Shown here in pieces: positions 16,178 to 23,922 of a stretch of 64,000 nt of DNA; within the stretch, counting starts at the first letter, position 1, and each line of letters begins with the position of its first letter. The notes beneath the pieces are model-generated. The model saw nothing but the letters and a program-made list of their open reading frames with translations, ran no database searches and was not told the origin of the DNA. Source of the DNA: Tenacibaculum sp. Bg11-29. GTDB lineage: Bacteria; Bacteroidota; Bacteroidia; Flavobacteriales; Flavobacteriaceae. The translations under genes and the position numbers were made by a program. Location of the stretch: assembly GCF_002836595.1 (NCBI RefSeq), contig NZ_PJBB01000003.1, positions 2,417,001 through 2,481,000 of the forward strand. Direction: 5' to 3'.

Positions 16178-17488
16178 ATGAAATCACTTATCTCTTGTTT
16201 AATTTTTATAATCTTATTCATTTCATGTAGTACAGATTCTGTAACAAAAACAGATACTGATGATTCAATTCCAATAAATAGTAAACCTAATATTTTATTA
16301 ATAATAGCTGATGATATGGGGTTAGATGCAGCTCCAGGGTTTAATGTGGGAAGTGTAAAACCTACAATGCCAAATCTTCAAAACATGATTAACAATGGAG
16401 TTCGATTTAATAATTTATGGTCATATCCAACATGTACTCCAACAAGATCAAGTATTTTAACCGGTAAATATGGCTTTAGAACAAATGTGATGAAAGTAGA
16501 TGATGTATTATCAACATCTGAGACATCTCTTCAGAAACACTTAGACAATAGTAATTCTGGTTATAATCATGCCGTTATTGGCAAATGGCATTTATCAAAA
16601 GACGCTTTACACCCAACACAAATGGGAGTAGGATATTATGCCGGTTTGTTAACAGGAGGTGTACAATCGTATACAAATTGGAATTTTACAGAGAACGGAC
16701 AAACATCTAATTCTAGTGTATATACAACTACAAAATTTACAGATTTAGCTATAAATTGGATAGATAAACAAGAAAAACCATGGTTTTTGTGGCTGGCATA
16801 TAACGCACCACATACTCCTTTTCATTTGCCTCCTGCAAGTTTACATACTCAATCATTAGGGGCTGATCAGGCTAGTATTGATGCAAATTCACAGCCTTAT
16901 TATATGGCTATGTTAGAAGCTTTAGATACTGAAATGGGAAGATTATTAAGTTCAATGACTCAGGAAGAGAAAGATAATACTGTTATTATTTTTATTGGGG
17001 ATAATGGTACACCTAATCAAGTAGTTCAAGAATATGCTAGTCAGCGAGCAAAAGGAAGTGTATATCAAGGAGGTGTAAATGTGCCAATGATTATATCTGG
17101 TAAAAATATAAATAGATTTAACGAATCGGATGATGCTTTATTAAATACAACTGATTTGTTTGCTACAATTTCTGATATAGCAGGTACTGGTACAACAGAA
17201 GTAAACGATAGTAAAAGTTTTAAAGAATTATTTACGGCAGCTAATTCTAATTTTAGAGAATATACTTATACCGAAATAGGTGAAGATAACGGAACTGTAA
17301 ATTACACAATTAGAAATGCAACCCATAAGTATATTAAATTTTCAGATGGTACAGAAGCCTTGTATAATTTAAGTTTAAACTCTTTTGAAAACCCAAACTT
17401 ATTAAACGCAAGTCAATTACCATTAAGTAATAGTGACGCTACTATAAAACAAGAACTAATAACAAAAGTGAGTAACTTAAGAGAATAA
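16178..17488 (+). CDS. Sulfatase lipoprotein (formylglycine-dependent)
   Basis: 436 residues from the ATG at 16178 (MKSLISCLIFIILFISC); an in-frame TTG at 16151 is less likely because the ATG gives a perfect lipoprotein signal with Cys at the lipobox. The sulfatase core starts at KPNILLIIADDMGLD (metal-binding Asp pair). The active-site signature CTPTRSSILTGKYG contains Cys86, which must be oxidised to formylglycine by an FGE or anSME not in the window. HLSKD, NAPHTPFH and IIFIGDNGTPNQ supply further catalytic and Ca2+ ligands. It is probably surface- or periplasm-facing and hydrolyses a sulfated glycan or other sulfate ester. It is first in an operon with YHYH, MORN and SCO1 lipoproteins. 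Confidence 0.92.
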   Translation: MKSLISCLIFIILFISCSTDSVTKTDTDDSIPINSKPNILLIIADDMGLDAAPGFNVGSVKPTMPNLQNMINNGVRFNNLWSYPTCTPTRSSILTGKYGFRTNVMKVDDVLSTSETSLQKHLDNSNSGYNHAVIGKWHLSKDALHPTQMGVGYYAGLLTGGVQSYTNWNFTENGQTSNSSVYTTTKFTDLAINWIDKQEKPWFLWLAYNAPHTPFHLPPASLHTQSLGADQASIDANSQPYYMAMLEALDTEMGRLLSSMTQEEKDNTVIIFIGDNGTPNQVVQEYASQRAKGSVYQGGVNVPMIISGKNINRFNESDDALLNTTDLFATISDIAGTGTTEVNDSKSFKELFTAANSNFREYTYTEIGEDNGTVNYTIRNATHKYIKFSDGTEALYNLSLNSFENPNLLNASQLPLSNSDATIKQELITKVSNLRE

Positions 17489-17517
17489 AGTAAACAGTAA
17501 TTTTTAAAACGATATAT

Positions 17518-18291
17518 ATGAGAAAAATCCAATCAATTAAAATAATCGTATTGTTAATAACGATATCAAGTGTACTTTATGCTTGTGGTTCTAACGATAC
17601 AGTAGAAGATTTAGGTGATAGTACTTCAGGAGTAACTAATTATGATATTACATCAATTTTATCGAAATTTGATGGCATAGCCGCTGTTTCGTATTCAGTT
17701 TCGGGTACTACAGTAACATTTACAACAACTGATTTGCCAAACCATAAAAGTCCGTATTGGGATGCCGGAAATGCATTGTATGAAGCTTACAACGGAACAA
17801 ATGGTAGTTGGAATAAAAATCCAGGATCAATTGGAGAACAAAACATTACGTTTACAATGCCTTTAAATCCTAAAGAAGCTACAAATAAAGTAGCAACACC
17901 AATGGGACCAATTGGTATATCAAGAAATGGAGTAGTGTTTTTTAATCAATATGCAGCAGGAGGAGCCCCTTTAACAGGAGAGGTAAATTCTTTTGATCAG
18001 TATTTAGGACATCCTGCAGGTACACAATATCATTACCATATTAAACCTACTTTCTTAACGGGTACTTTTGGTGAAGATGCTTTTTTAGGTTTACTTTCAG
18101 ACGGATTTCCTGTATATGGTTCTTTAGAAGATGGTAAAACAATTACAAATGATGATTTAGACGATTATCATGGTCATACTTCTGCAACGGTAGATTTTCC
18201 TAATGGAATATATCATTACCACATTACAAACGAAGATCCTTATTTAAATGGAAGCGGTTTTTATGGAACAGCAGGAAATGTAACAAGATAA
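17518..18291 (+). CDS. YHYH-domain lipoprotein
   Basis: 257 residues. Lipoprotein signal with lipobox cysteine at LYACGSN. The YHYH domain is named from two motifs, both present: TQYHYHIKP near residue 170 and GIYHYHITNEDP near residue 238. DDYHGHTS adds more histidines and GPIGISRNGVVFFN is also typical. The clustered His and acidic residues suggest metal binding, but no activity is established for the family to my knowledge. It follows the sulfatase by 29 bp and precedes the MORN protein by 4 bp, so it is part of the operon. Confidence 0.88.
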   Translation: MRKIQSIKIIVLLITISSVLYACGSNDTVEDLGDSTSGVTNYDITSILSKFDGIAAVSYSVSGTTVTFTTTDLPNHKSPYWDAGNALYEAYNGTNGSWNKNPGSIGEQNITFTMPLNPKEATNKVATPMGPIGISRNGVVFFNQYAAGGAPLTGEVNSFDQYLGHPAGTQYHYHIKPTFLTGTFGEDAFLGLLSDGFPVYGSLEDGKTITNDDLDDYHGHTSATVDFPNGIYHYHITNEDPYLNGSGFYGTAGNVTR

Positions 18292-18295
18292 TTTT

Positions 18296-18904
18296 TTGAG
18301 AAATTCTATACTTTATACAATTACCATATTCGTTTTAGTTTCTTGTAATCTTAAAAACGAAAAGCAAGATGAAACTTCATTAATAAATGAGGTAACAATT
18401 CCGTTTATAAAAAAAAATATAAATAACACAGCTTTTAAACTTAAAAACGGAGTTTTACTTTTTGATGAAAAGCCTTATTCAGGAACCGTTGATGAATATT
18501 ATTCAAAAGGAAAATTAAAATCGACAGCTACATATTATGAAGGAAAAAAACAAGGTGTTTTTAAAGGATGGTATATCAATGAAAATAAATGGTTCAAACG
18601 TTTTTATGAAAGTGGATTAAAGACAGGAGTTCATAAAGGTTGGTTTGATAACGGGAAACCAATGTTTGAGTATCATTTTAATACGAAAGGATTATATAAT
18701 GGTAAAGTTACTGAATGGTATAAAAACGGAAATTTATTAAAAGAATTTCATTTTAAGGAAGGTAAGGAAGAAGGAAGCCAGAAAATGTGGCAGCTAAACG
18801 GAAAGATAAAAGCAAATTTTGTAACCAAAAAAGGTGAACGATTTGGATTGATAGGATTAAAGAAATGTTATACAGTACATACCAAAAATGAAGAATTTAA
18901 ATAA
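18296..18904 (+). CDS. MORN/YwqK-repeat lipoprotein
   Basis: 202 residues beginning at TTG 18296; a lipoprotein signal (MRNSILYTITIFVLVSC) supports this start although it is not ATG. The rest is made of about five YwqK/MORN-like repeats such as GKLKSTATYYEGKKQGVFKG and GNLLKEFHFKEGKEEGSQKM. Repeats of this kind form an elongated beta structure and are called 'toxin-antitoxin YwqK antitoxin' in databases, a label with little support; here a scaffold or partner-binding role is more likely. Its last 17 bp overlap the start of the SCO1 gene. Confidence 0.8.
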   Translation: MRNSILYTITIFVLVSCNLKNEKQDETSLINEVTIPFIKKNINNTAFKLKNGVLLFDEKPYSGTVDEYYSKGKLKSTATYYEGKKQGVFKGWYINENKWFKRFYESGLKTGVHKGWFDNGKPMFEYHFNTKGLYNGKVTEWYKNGNLLKEFHFKEGKEEGSQKMWQLNGKIKANFVTKKGERFGLIGLKKCYTVHTKNEEFK

Positions 18905-19577
18905 ACAGTTAGGTAGGTGTGAACGAAAAGAAGTAATCTTTACATTACTTGTTTTAATGCTAGTTTTTGCTTCTTGTAAAAGAGGAAGTAAAGTAAATAA
19001 AGAAACAACATTACCTTTTTTTAACTCGGCAGAATTTACACCAGAATGGATTGCTAAAGGTTCATCTGAATATAATTATATACATACAGTTCCTGATTTT
19101 AATTTGATAAATCAAGAAGGAAAAACAATAACAAAGCAGTATTACAAGGATAAAATTTATGTTACAGATTTTTTCTTTGCAACTTGCCCAGGTATTTGTC
19201 CTATTCTTGAAAAAAACATGAGTAAACTTCAAGAAAAATTTAAGAATGATTCAAATGTTTTATTATTATCACATACTGTTATGCCTGTAAAAGATTCTGT
19301 CTCAGTTTTAAAAAAATATGCTTTAGATAATGAGATTGTATCTGGTAAATGGAATTTAGTAACTGGAGACAAAAAACAGATTTATAACTTAGCAAGAAAA
19401 GGGTATTTTGCTGACGAAGATTTCGGGAAAACACAAGACGAAGATGCTTTTATTCATACCGAAAATTTTATATTGGTTGATAAAAAAGGAAGAATAAGAG
19501 GTGTTTATAACGGAACCCTAGCGTTAGAAACGAAGAGATTAATACGTCATATTGAAATTTTGAAAAAAGAAGGTTAA
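18888..19577 (+). CDS. SCO1/SenC-family copper chaperone-like lipoprotein
   Basis: 229 residues. The hydrophobic signal ends in a lipobox (MLVFASCKRG). The thioredoxin-like SCO domain has the copper-binding CPGIC motif (Cys100 and Cys104) in FFFATCPGICPIL and the third ligand His190 in FIHTENF. SCO proteins deliver copper to cytochrome oxidase CuA sites or act as thiol-redox proteins. No oxidase genes are nearby; the operon instead carries sulfatase, YHYH and MORN genes. It overlaps the preceding gene by 17 bp, and its stop overlaps by 3 bp that of the convergent murB. Confidence 0.9.
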   Translation: MKNLNKQLGRCERKEVIFTLLVLMLVFASCKRGSKVNKETTLPFFNSAEFTPEWIAKGSSEYNYIHTVPDFNLINQEGKTITKQYYKDKIYVTDFFFATCPGICPILEKNMSKLQEKFKNDSNVLLLSHTVMPVKDSVSVLKKYALDNEIVSGKWNLVTGDKKQIYNLARKGYFADEDFGKTQDEDAFIHTENFILVDKKGRIRGVYNGTLALETKRLIRHIEILKKEG

Positions 19578-20581
19578 ATTACGTTTACTTCAATTTCTAA
19601 AACAATATTAAAAGTGTTTAAAATTGTTTTTTGTATTTTTTTAGCCAATTCATAAATTTCTTTACCAGTTGCTTCTCCATAATTAACAAGAACTAGCGCT
19701 TGTTTTTCATGTACTCCGTAATTACCAAAACGTTTACCTTTAAATCCGCATTGTTCAATTAACCACCCAGCAGGTACTTTAATTTCTGACTCAGAAACAA
19801 TATAACTAGGTATTGTTGGAAATTCTTTTTGAATTTTTTCGAAATCTGTTTTTGAAATTACAGGGTTTTTAAAAAAACTCCCGCTATTACCAATTTTTTT
19901 AGGATCGGGTAATTTACTTTGACGAATTGTTATTATAGCGTCAGAAATATTTTTTACTGTTGGTTTTGTAATGTTATTTAAGGTTAATTCAGATTCAATA
20001 GCACCATAAGAAAAATTAAGATCATGCTCTTTTTTAGTTAGTTTAAAACTTACAGAAGTAATAATATAGTTACCTTTTTCTGTAGTTTTAAAGATAGAAT
20101 TTCTGTAACCAAATTTACATTCGGCATTAGAAAAAGTTACTAATTTACCAGTGTTAATATCGATAGCTTCAACACGGTTAATGGTATCTTTTACTTCAAC
20201 TCCATAGGCACCAATATTCTGAATAGGACAGGTACCAACATTTCCAGGTATAAGAGATAAGTTTTCAATACCTCCATAATTTTCAGAAACACACCATAAT
20301 ACAAATTCATGCCAGTTTTCTCCAGCATTTACAGTAATGTATATATCATTATCATTTTCTCTATCAATAGAAATTCCTTTTAAATTTAGATGAACAACAA
20401 GTTTTTCAATATTCTTTGTTAATAGCATATTACTACCACCAGAAATTAAAAAAATGTCTTTTTCTGTTTTTAAAAGTTGTTGTAAACCGTAAAGCGAGTC
20501 AATAGAAACAAAACGTTTAGCATTAATATTAATGCCAAACGTATTGTATTCTTTTAATGATATATTTTCTTTAATATTCAA
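19574..20581 (-). CDS. murB: UDP-N-acetylenolpyruvoylglucosamine reductase
   Basis: 335 residues, the type I MurB length. The FAD-binding N-terminal domain opens with KEYNTFGININAK and includes SLIPGNVGTCPIQNIGAYG; GYRNSIFK follows. The catalytic serine is in GNSGSFFKNPV and the C-terminal Glu in LEIEVNVI. It reduces UDP-GlcNAc-enolpyruvate to UDP-MurNAc with NADPH in cytoplasmic peptidoglycan synthesis. It lies 5 bp after the aminotransferase gene on the same strand, so the two are cotranscribed. Confidence 0.97.
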   Translation of the reverse strand: MNIKENISLKEYNTFGININAKRFVSIDSLYGLQQLLKTEKDIFLISGGSNMLLTKNIEKLVVHLNLKGISIDRENDNDIYITVNAGENWHEFVLWCVSENYGGIENLSLIPGNVGTCPIQNIGAYGVEVKDTINRVEAIDINTGKLVTFSNAECKFGYRNSIFKTTEKGNYIITSVSFKLTKKEHDLNFSYGAIESELTLNNITKPTVKNISDAIITIRQSKLPDPKKIGNSGSFFKNPVISKTDFEKIQKEFPTIPSYIVSESEIKVPAGWLIEQCGFKGKRFGNYGVHEKQALVLVNYGEATGKEIYELAKKIQKTILNTFNIVLEIEVNVI

Positions 20582-20586
20582 AAGAA

Positions 20587-21777
20587 TTATTTATTATATT
20601 GTTCTAAAGCGATTTTTAAAATTTCTACAGAACGTATTAAATCCGTTTTATTTAAAACATACGCCATACGAATTTGGTTTTTACCTTCACCTTTAGTTGA
20701 GTAAAATCCGCTAGCAGGAGCTACCATAATCGTTTCATTATTATGATTGAACTTTTCTAAAATCCATTGCGCAAAATCATCAGCATCAGCTAAAGGTAAT
20801 TCAGCAACACAATAAAAAGCTCCTTTTGGGTTTGCAACTTTTACACCTTCAATTTTTTGTAGTTCTGAAACTAATGTATTTCTACGACCTTCATATTCTT
20901 CAATTACTTCGTCAAAATAACTTTGAGGAGTGTCTAAAGCAGCCTCACTTGCTAATAAAGCATATGTAGGCGGACTTAAACGTGCTTGCGCAAATTTAAT
21001 AGCAGTATTTATAAATTCTTGATTTTTAGACACGATACAACCAATTCTAGCACCACACATACTGTAACGTTTAGAAACAGAATCTATCATAATCGCATTT
21101 TGATCTAAACCTTCTAAACTCATTACCGAATTGTGCTTTTCACCATCGTAAGTAAATTCACGATAAACTTCATCAGCAATTAAAAATAAATCATGTTTTA
21201 AGACAATTTGTTTTAGTTTTTCAATTTCTTCAGCGCTGTATAAGTAACCTGTTGGGTTTCCAGGGTTACAAATTAAAATAGCTTTAGTTTTAGAAGTGAT
21301 TAATTTTTCAAATTCTTCAATAGCAGGTAAAGCAAAATTATCTTCTATTTTAGAAATTACAGGAACTACTTTTACACCTGAAGCAGTTGAAAAACCATTA
21401 TAGTTTGCATAAAAAGGTTCAGGAATAATAATTTCATCACCTGGATCAGTAATACTACCAATAGTAAATAGTAAAGCTTCAGAGCCACCAGTTGTTGCTA
21501 TAATATTATTTGCATTAACCTTAATGTCGTTTTTAGCGTAGTAGTTAGCTAATTTAGTTCTGTATTCTTCAGAACCTTCAGAACGAGCATAAGATAATAC
21601 CTTAATAGCATTGTTTTTAACAGCATCAAGAGCAACTTGAGGTGTGTTAATATCTGGTTGACCAATATTTAAATGAAAAACTTTTGTTCCATTTTTTTTA
21701 GCAGCCTCAGCAAAAGGTACCAATTTTCTTATTGGTGATTGAGGCATTGAGTTTCCTTTGATAGAAATAGCTGGCAT
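20587..21777 (-). CDS. PLP-dependent aminotransferase, aspartate aminotransferase type
   Basis: 396 residues. Fold-type I class I/II aminotransferase with FHLNIGQPDINTPQ, TTGGSEALLF, the NPGNPTGYLYS segment, IADEVYREF, the PLP lysine in SVSKRYSMCGARIGC, and the substrate-carboxylate arginine in QIRMAYVLN. The closest general type is bacterial AspC/AspB, moving amino groups between aspartate and 2-oxoglutarate, but aromatic or other specificity cannot be excluded. It is the upstream gene of the pair with murB. The 161-bp space to the divergent protease gene holds the promoters. Confidence 0.92.
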   Translation of the reverse strand: MPAISIKGNSMPQSPIRKLVPFAEAAKKNGTKVFHLNIGQPDINTPQVALDAVKNNAIKVLSYARSEGSEEYRTKLANYYAKNDIKVNANNIIATTGGSEALLFTIGSITDPGDEIIIPEPFYANYNGFSTASGVKVVPVISKIEDNFALPAIEEFEKLITSKTKAILICNPGNPTGYLYSAEEIEKLKQIVLKHDLFLIADEVYREFTYDGEKHNSVMSLEGLDQNAIMIDSVSKRYSMCGARIGCIVSKNQEFINTAIKFAQARLSPPTYALLASEAALDTPQSYFDEVIEEYEGRRNTLVSELQKIEGVKVANPKGAFYCVAELPLADADDFAQWILEKFNHNNETIMVAPASGFYSTKGEGKNQIRMAYVLNKTDLIRSVEILKIALEQYNK

Positions 21778-21938
21778 TGTATAATATAATTAGTTGTTTG
21801 ATTGGCAAATTTGCGAAATTTTTTCGAGAAAAGGAATTTGTTTTACATGTAAATTAGAGGTTAAAAAAATCATAAAAAACAAAAAAAATGGATTGAAGAT
21901 TGTATATTTAAGATTAACAATCTAAAACACACTCTCAT

Positions 21939-23273
21939 TTGAAAAGACTCATACTTTACATTTTTGTTTTATTATTATATACTTCGGTTTTATCACAAGG
22001 AAAATTTCAGTTTTATGGAAAAAATACTGATAAACAAGAGGTCTCTTTTAAACTGATAAATAATTTAATAATAATTCCTTTAGAGGTTAATGGTCATAAA
22101 TTATCTTTTATTTTAGATACGGGTGTTAATAAAACGATTTTATTCAACGGTATAGATAGCGATAGTATCAGTTTAAATAATGTTAATAAATTTTTTGTTA
22201 GGGGGTTAGGTAGTGGTGAACCTATTGAGGTTTTGTCTTCAAAAGGAAATAGTTTTAGAGTTAAAAACATTTTAAGCTCAAATCAAGAACTGTATGTTGT
22301 TTTAAGAGATTCTTTTAATTTATCAGCAAAAATGGGAACCACTATCCACGGTATTATTGGTTATGATTTATTAAAAGATGTTATTGTTAAGATAAATTAT
22401 AATAGAAAAAGCGTTGTTTTCTATAATCCTAAAACCTATAAAGTGCAAAAGTGTAGAAAATGTGAAACTTTTCCATTACAATTTTATAAAAACAAACCTT
22501 ATATAGATGTTGAAGCTAGAATTGATACTATAAATAATGTAACTATACCTGTAAAATTATTGATAGACTCAGGAGGAAGCGATGCTATGTGGTTATTTGA
22601 AGGGACAAAAAAAAATATAAAAACTCCAATAAAACATTTTAGAGACGTTTTAGGAGAAGGAATGAGTGGAACTATTTATGGGAATAGGAGTAAGATACCT
22701 TATTTATCTTTGGGGAAGTTTTTAATAGAAAAACCAACAGTTTCTTTTTTAGATACAATATCAACACTTAATGCTCGTCAATTTAAAGAAAGAAATGGTA
22801 GTATAGGCGGCAATATTTTAAATAGATTTAAAGTTTGGGTTGATTATCCTAATAAAAAAATTACTTTAAAAAAGAATGCTTCCTTAAAAAAGGGTTTTTT
22901 TTATAACATGAGTGGATTACATATTATTTATGATGGCAAGGAATTGGTTAAAGAGGTCATAAGAAAGAAAACGGAAGATACGTATGGTGGAGAAAATAAG
23001 GAAGGGGATATTATTTCATTTATAAATTATTATCAATATAAATTTAAGCCAAAATATAAGATAAATGTAGTTGTAGAAGGTTCTCCTGCATATAAAGCGG
23101 GTATTTTAAAAGGAGATATTATAATGTCTATTAACGGACAAAAATCTTATGAGTATACATTAGAAGAAATAATGTTTTTATTTCAAACAAAACCTAATAG
23201 AAAAATCAAACTTAAAGTTAAGAGAGGTTTTGTTTATCTAAAATTTGAATTTAAATTAGAAAAAAGAATATAA
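21939..23273 (+). CDS. secreted aspartyl-protease-like protein with PDZ domain
   Basis: 444 residues from TTG 21939, chosen because it gives a full signal peptide (MKRLILYIFVLLLYTSVLSQ). Two retropepsin-like half sites are present: FILDTGVN (Asp60) and LLIDSGGSDAMW (Asp210). A PDZ domain follows at about 375-440 (VEGSPAYKAGILKGDIIMSI). This layout is a common family of periplasmic 'aspartyl protease family' proteins in Bacteroidota; the protease activity is predicted rather than proven. It is monocistronic, ending at the strong bidirectional terminator at 23280. Confidence 0.85.
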   Translation: MKRLILYIFVLLLYTSVLSQGKFQFYGKNTDKQEVSFKLINNLIIIPLEVNGHKLSFILDTGVNKTILFNGIDSDSISLNNVNKFFVRGLGSGEPIEVLSSKGNSFRVKNILSSNQELYVVLRDSFNLSAKMGTTIHGIIGYDLLKDVIVKINYNRKSVVFYNPKTYKVQKCRKCETFPLQFYKNKPYIDVEARIDTINNVTIPVKLLIDSGGSDAMWLFEGTKKNIKTPIKHFRDVLGEGMSGTIYGNRSKIPYLSLGKFLIEKPTVSFLDTISTLNARQFKERNGSIGGNILNRFKVWVDYPNKKITLKKNASLKKGFFYNMSGLHIIYDGKELVKEVIRKKTEDTYGGENKEGDIISFINYYQYKFKPKYKINVVVEGSPAYKAGILKGDIIMSINGQKSYEYTLEEIMFLFQTKPNRKIKLKVKRGFVYLKFEFKLEKRI

Positions 23274-23279
23274 AAAAAA

Positions 23280-23309
23280 GCGTCAATTAATTAATTGACG
23301 CTTTTTTTT
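23280..23309 (+). terminator. bidirectional terminator
   Basis: Palindromic hairpin GCGTCAATTAA/TTAATTGACGC (23280-23301) with A-run before and T8 after. It lies between the converging protease and DUF1573 genes. Confidence 0.9.
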
Positions 23310-23330
23310 ATGTTTAAGTGTTTTTAGTAA

Positions 23331-23738
23331 TTACTCACTATCATTCACCATAGTTTTTGCTTTCGCAGGAACAGCATCCTTAGAAATAAAACCTTTAATT
23401 TTAAGCATTGTTCTAGATTTCTTAGCATTTGAAATTACTGTAATTGCTTTAGAGAATCCTCCTGGTCTTTTTGTATCATAAGATACTTCAATTTCTCCTT
23501 TTTGACCTGGCATAATTGGTGCTTCAGGTTTTTTTGGAACTGTACATCCACAAGTAGATTTAATATCTTTAATAATTAAAGGTGCATCACCTATATTGGT
23601 AAATTCAAACACACGTTTTCCTTCAGAACCAATAGCTACTTTTCCATAGTCAATAGTTTCCGTTTCAAATTTAAATTCTTGTGCGTTTATTGTTAATGTA
23701 ATAAAACAAACTGCGATAAATGATAAAATTGTTTTCAT
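23331..23738 (-). CDS. DUF1573 secreted protein
   Basis: 135 residues with a signal peptide (cleaved after INAQ). A single DUF1573/ASH-like immunoglobulin-fold domain with the family hallmark IKDIKSTCGCTVPKKP and the strand VFEFTNIGDAPLII. The Cys-Gly-Cys motif is conserved in the family; function unknown, probably periplasmic. Its own promoter is at 23774. It is divergent from valS. Confidence 0.88.
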   Translation of the reverse strand: MKTILSFIAVCFITLTINAQEFKFETETIDYGKVAIGSEGKRVFEFTNIGDAPLIIKDIKSTCGCTVPKKPEAPIMPGQKGEIEVSYDTKRPGGFSKAITVISNAKKSRTMLKIKGFISKDAVPAKAKTMVNDSE

Positions 23739-23773
23739 AATTGATAAAGTTAATTTAGGGGCTTAGACCGTTA

Positions 23774-23781
23774 CAAATTTA
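23774..23781 (-). promoter_or_regulatory. -7 element TAAATTTG for the DUF1573 gene
   Basis: Reverse complement of CAAATTTA, fits TAnnTTTG, about 35 bases before the start codon at 23738. Confidence 0.6.
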
Positions 23782-23842
23782 GTATTATTTTTTTAGTTCC
23801 AAAAAAATCAACATCTTATTTTCTGAACATCAGAGATAATTG

Positions 23843-23850
23843 TATTTTTG
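23843..23850 (+). promoter_or_regulatory. -7 element TATTTTTG for valS
   Basis: Fits TAnnTTTG. The leader to the ATG at 23923 would be about 65 nt. Confidence 0.6.
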
Positions 23851-23922
23851 CTTATTCAATTTCAAAAACAATGCCAAAAAGCACGAAGCTTAATTATTTG
23901 GTTATAAAGATATAAAAAACAG

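Noticed and set aside
18296..18904. Toxin-antitoxin system (YwqK 'antitoxin' label)
   Set aside because: The protein is a lipoprotein with MORN-like repeats inside a lipoprotein operon; no toxin gene is adjacent.
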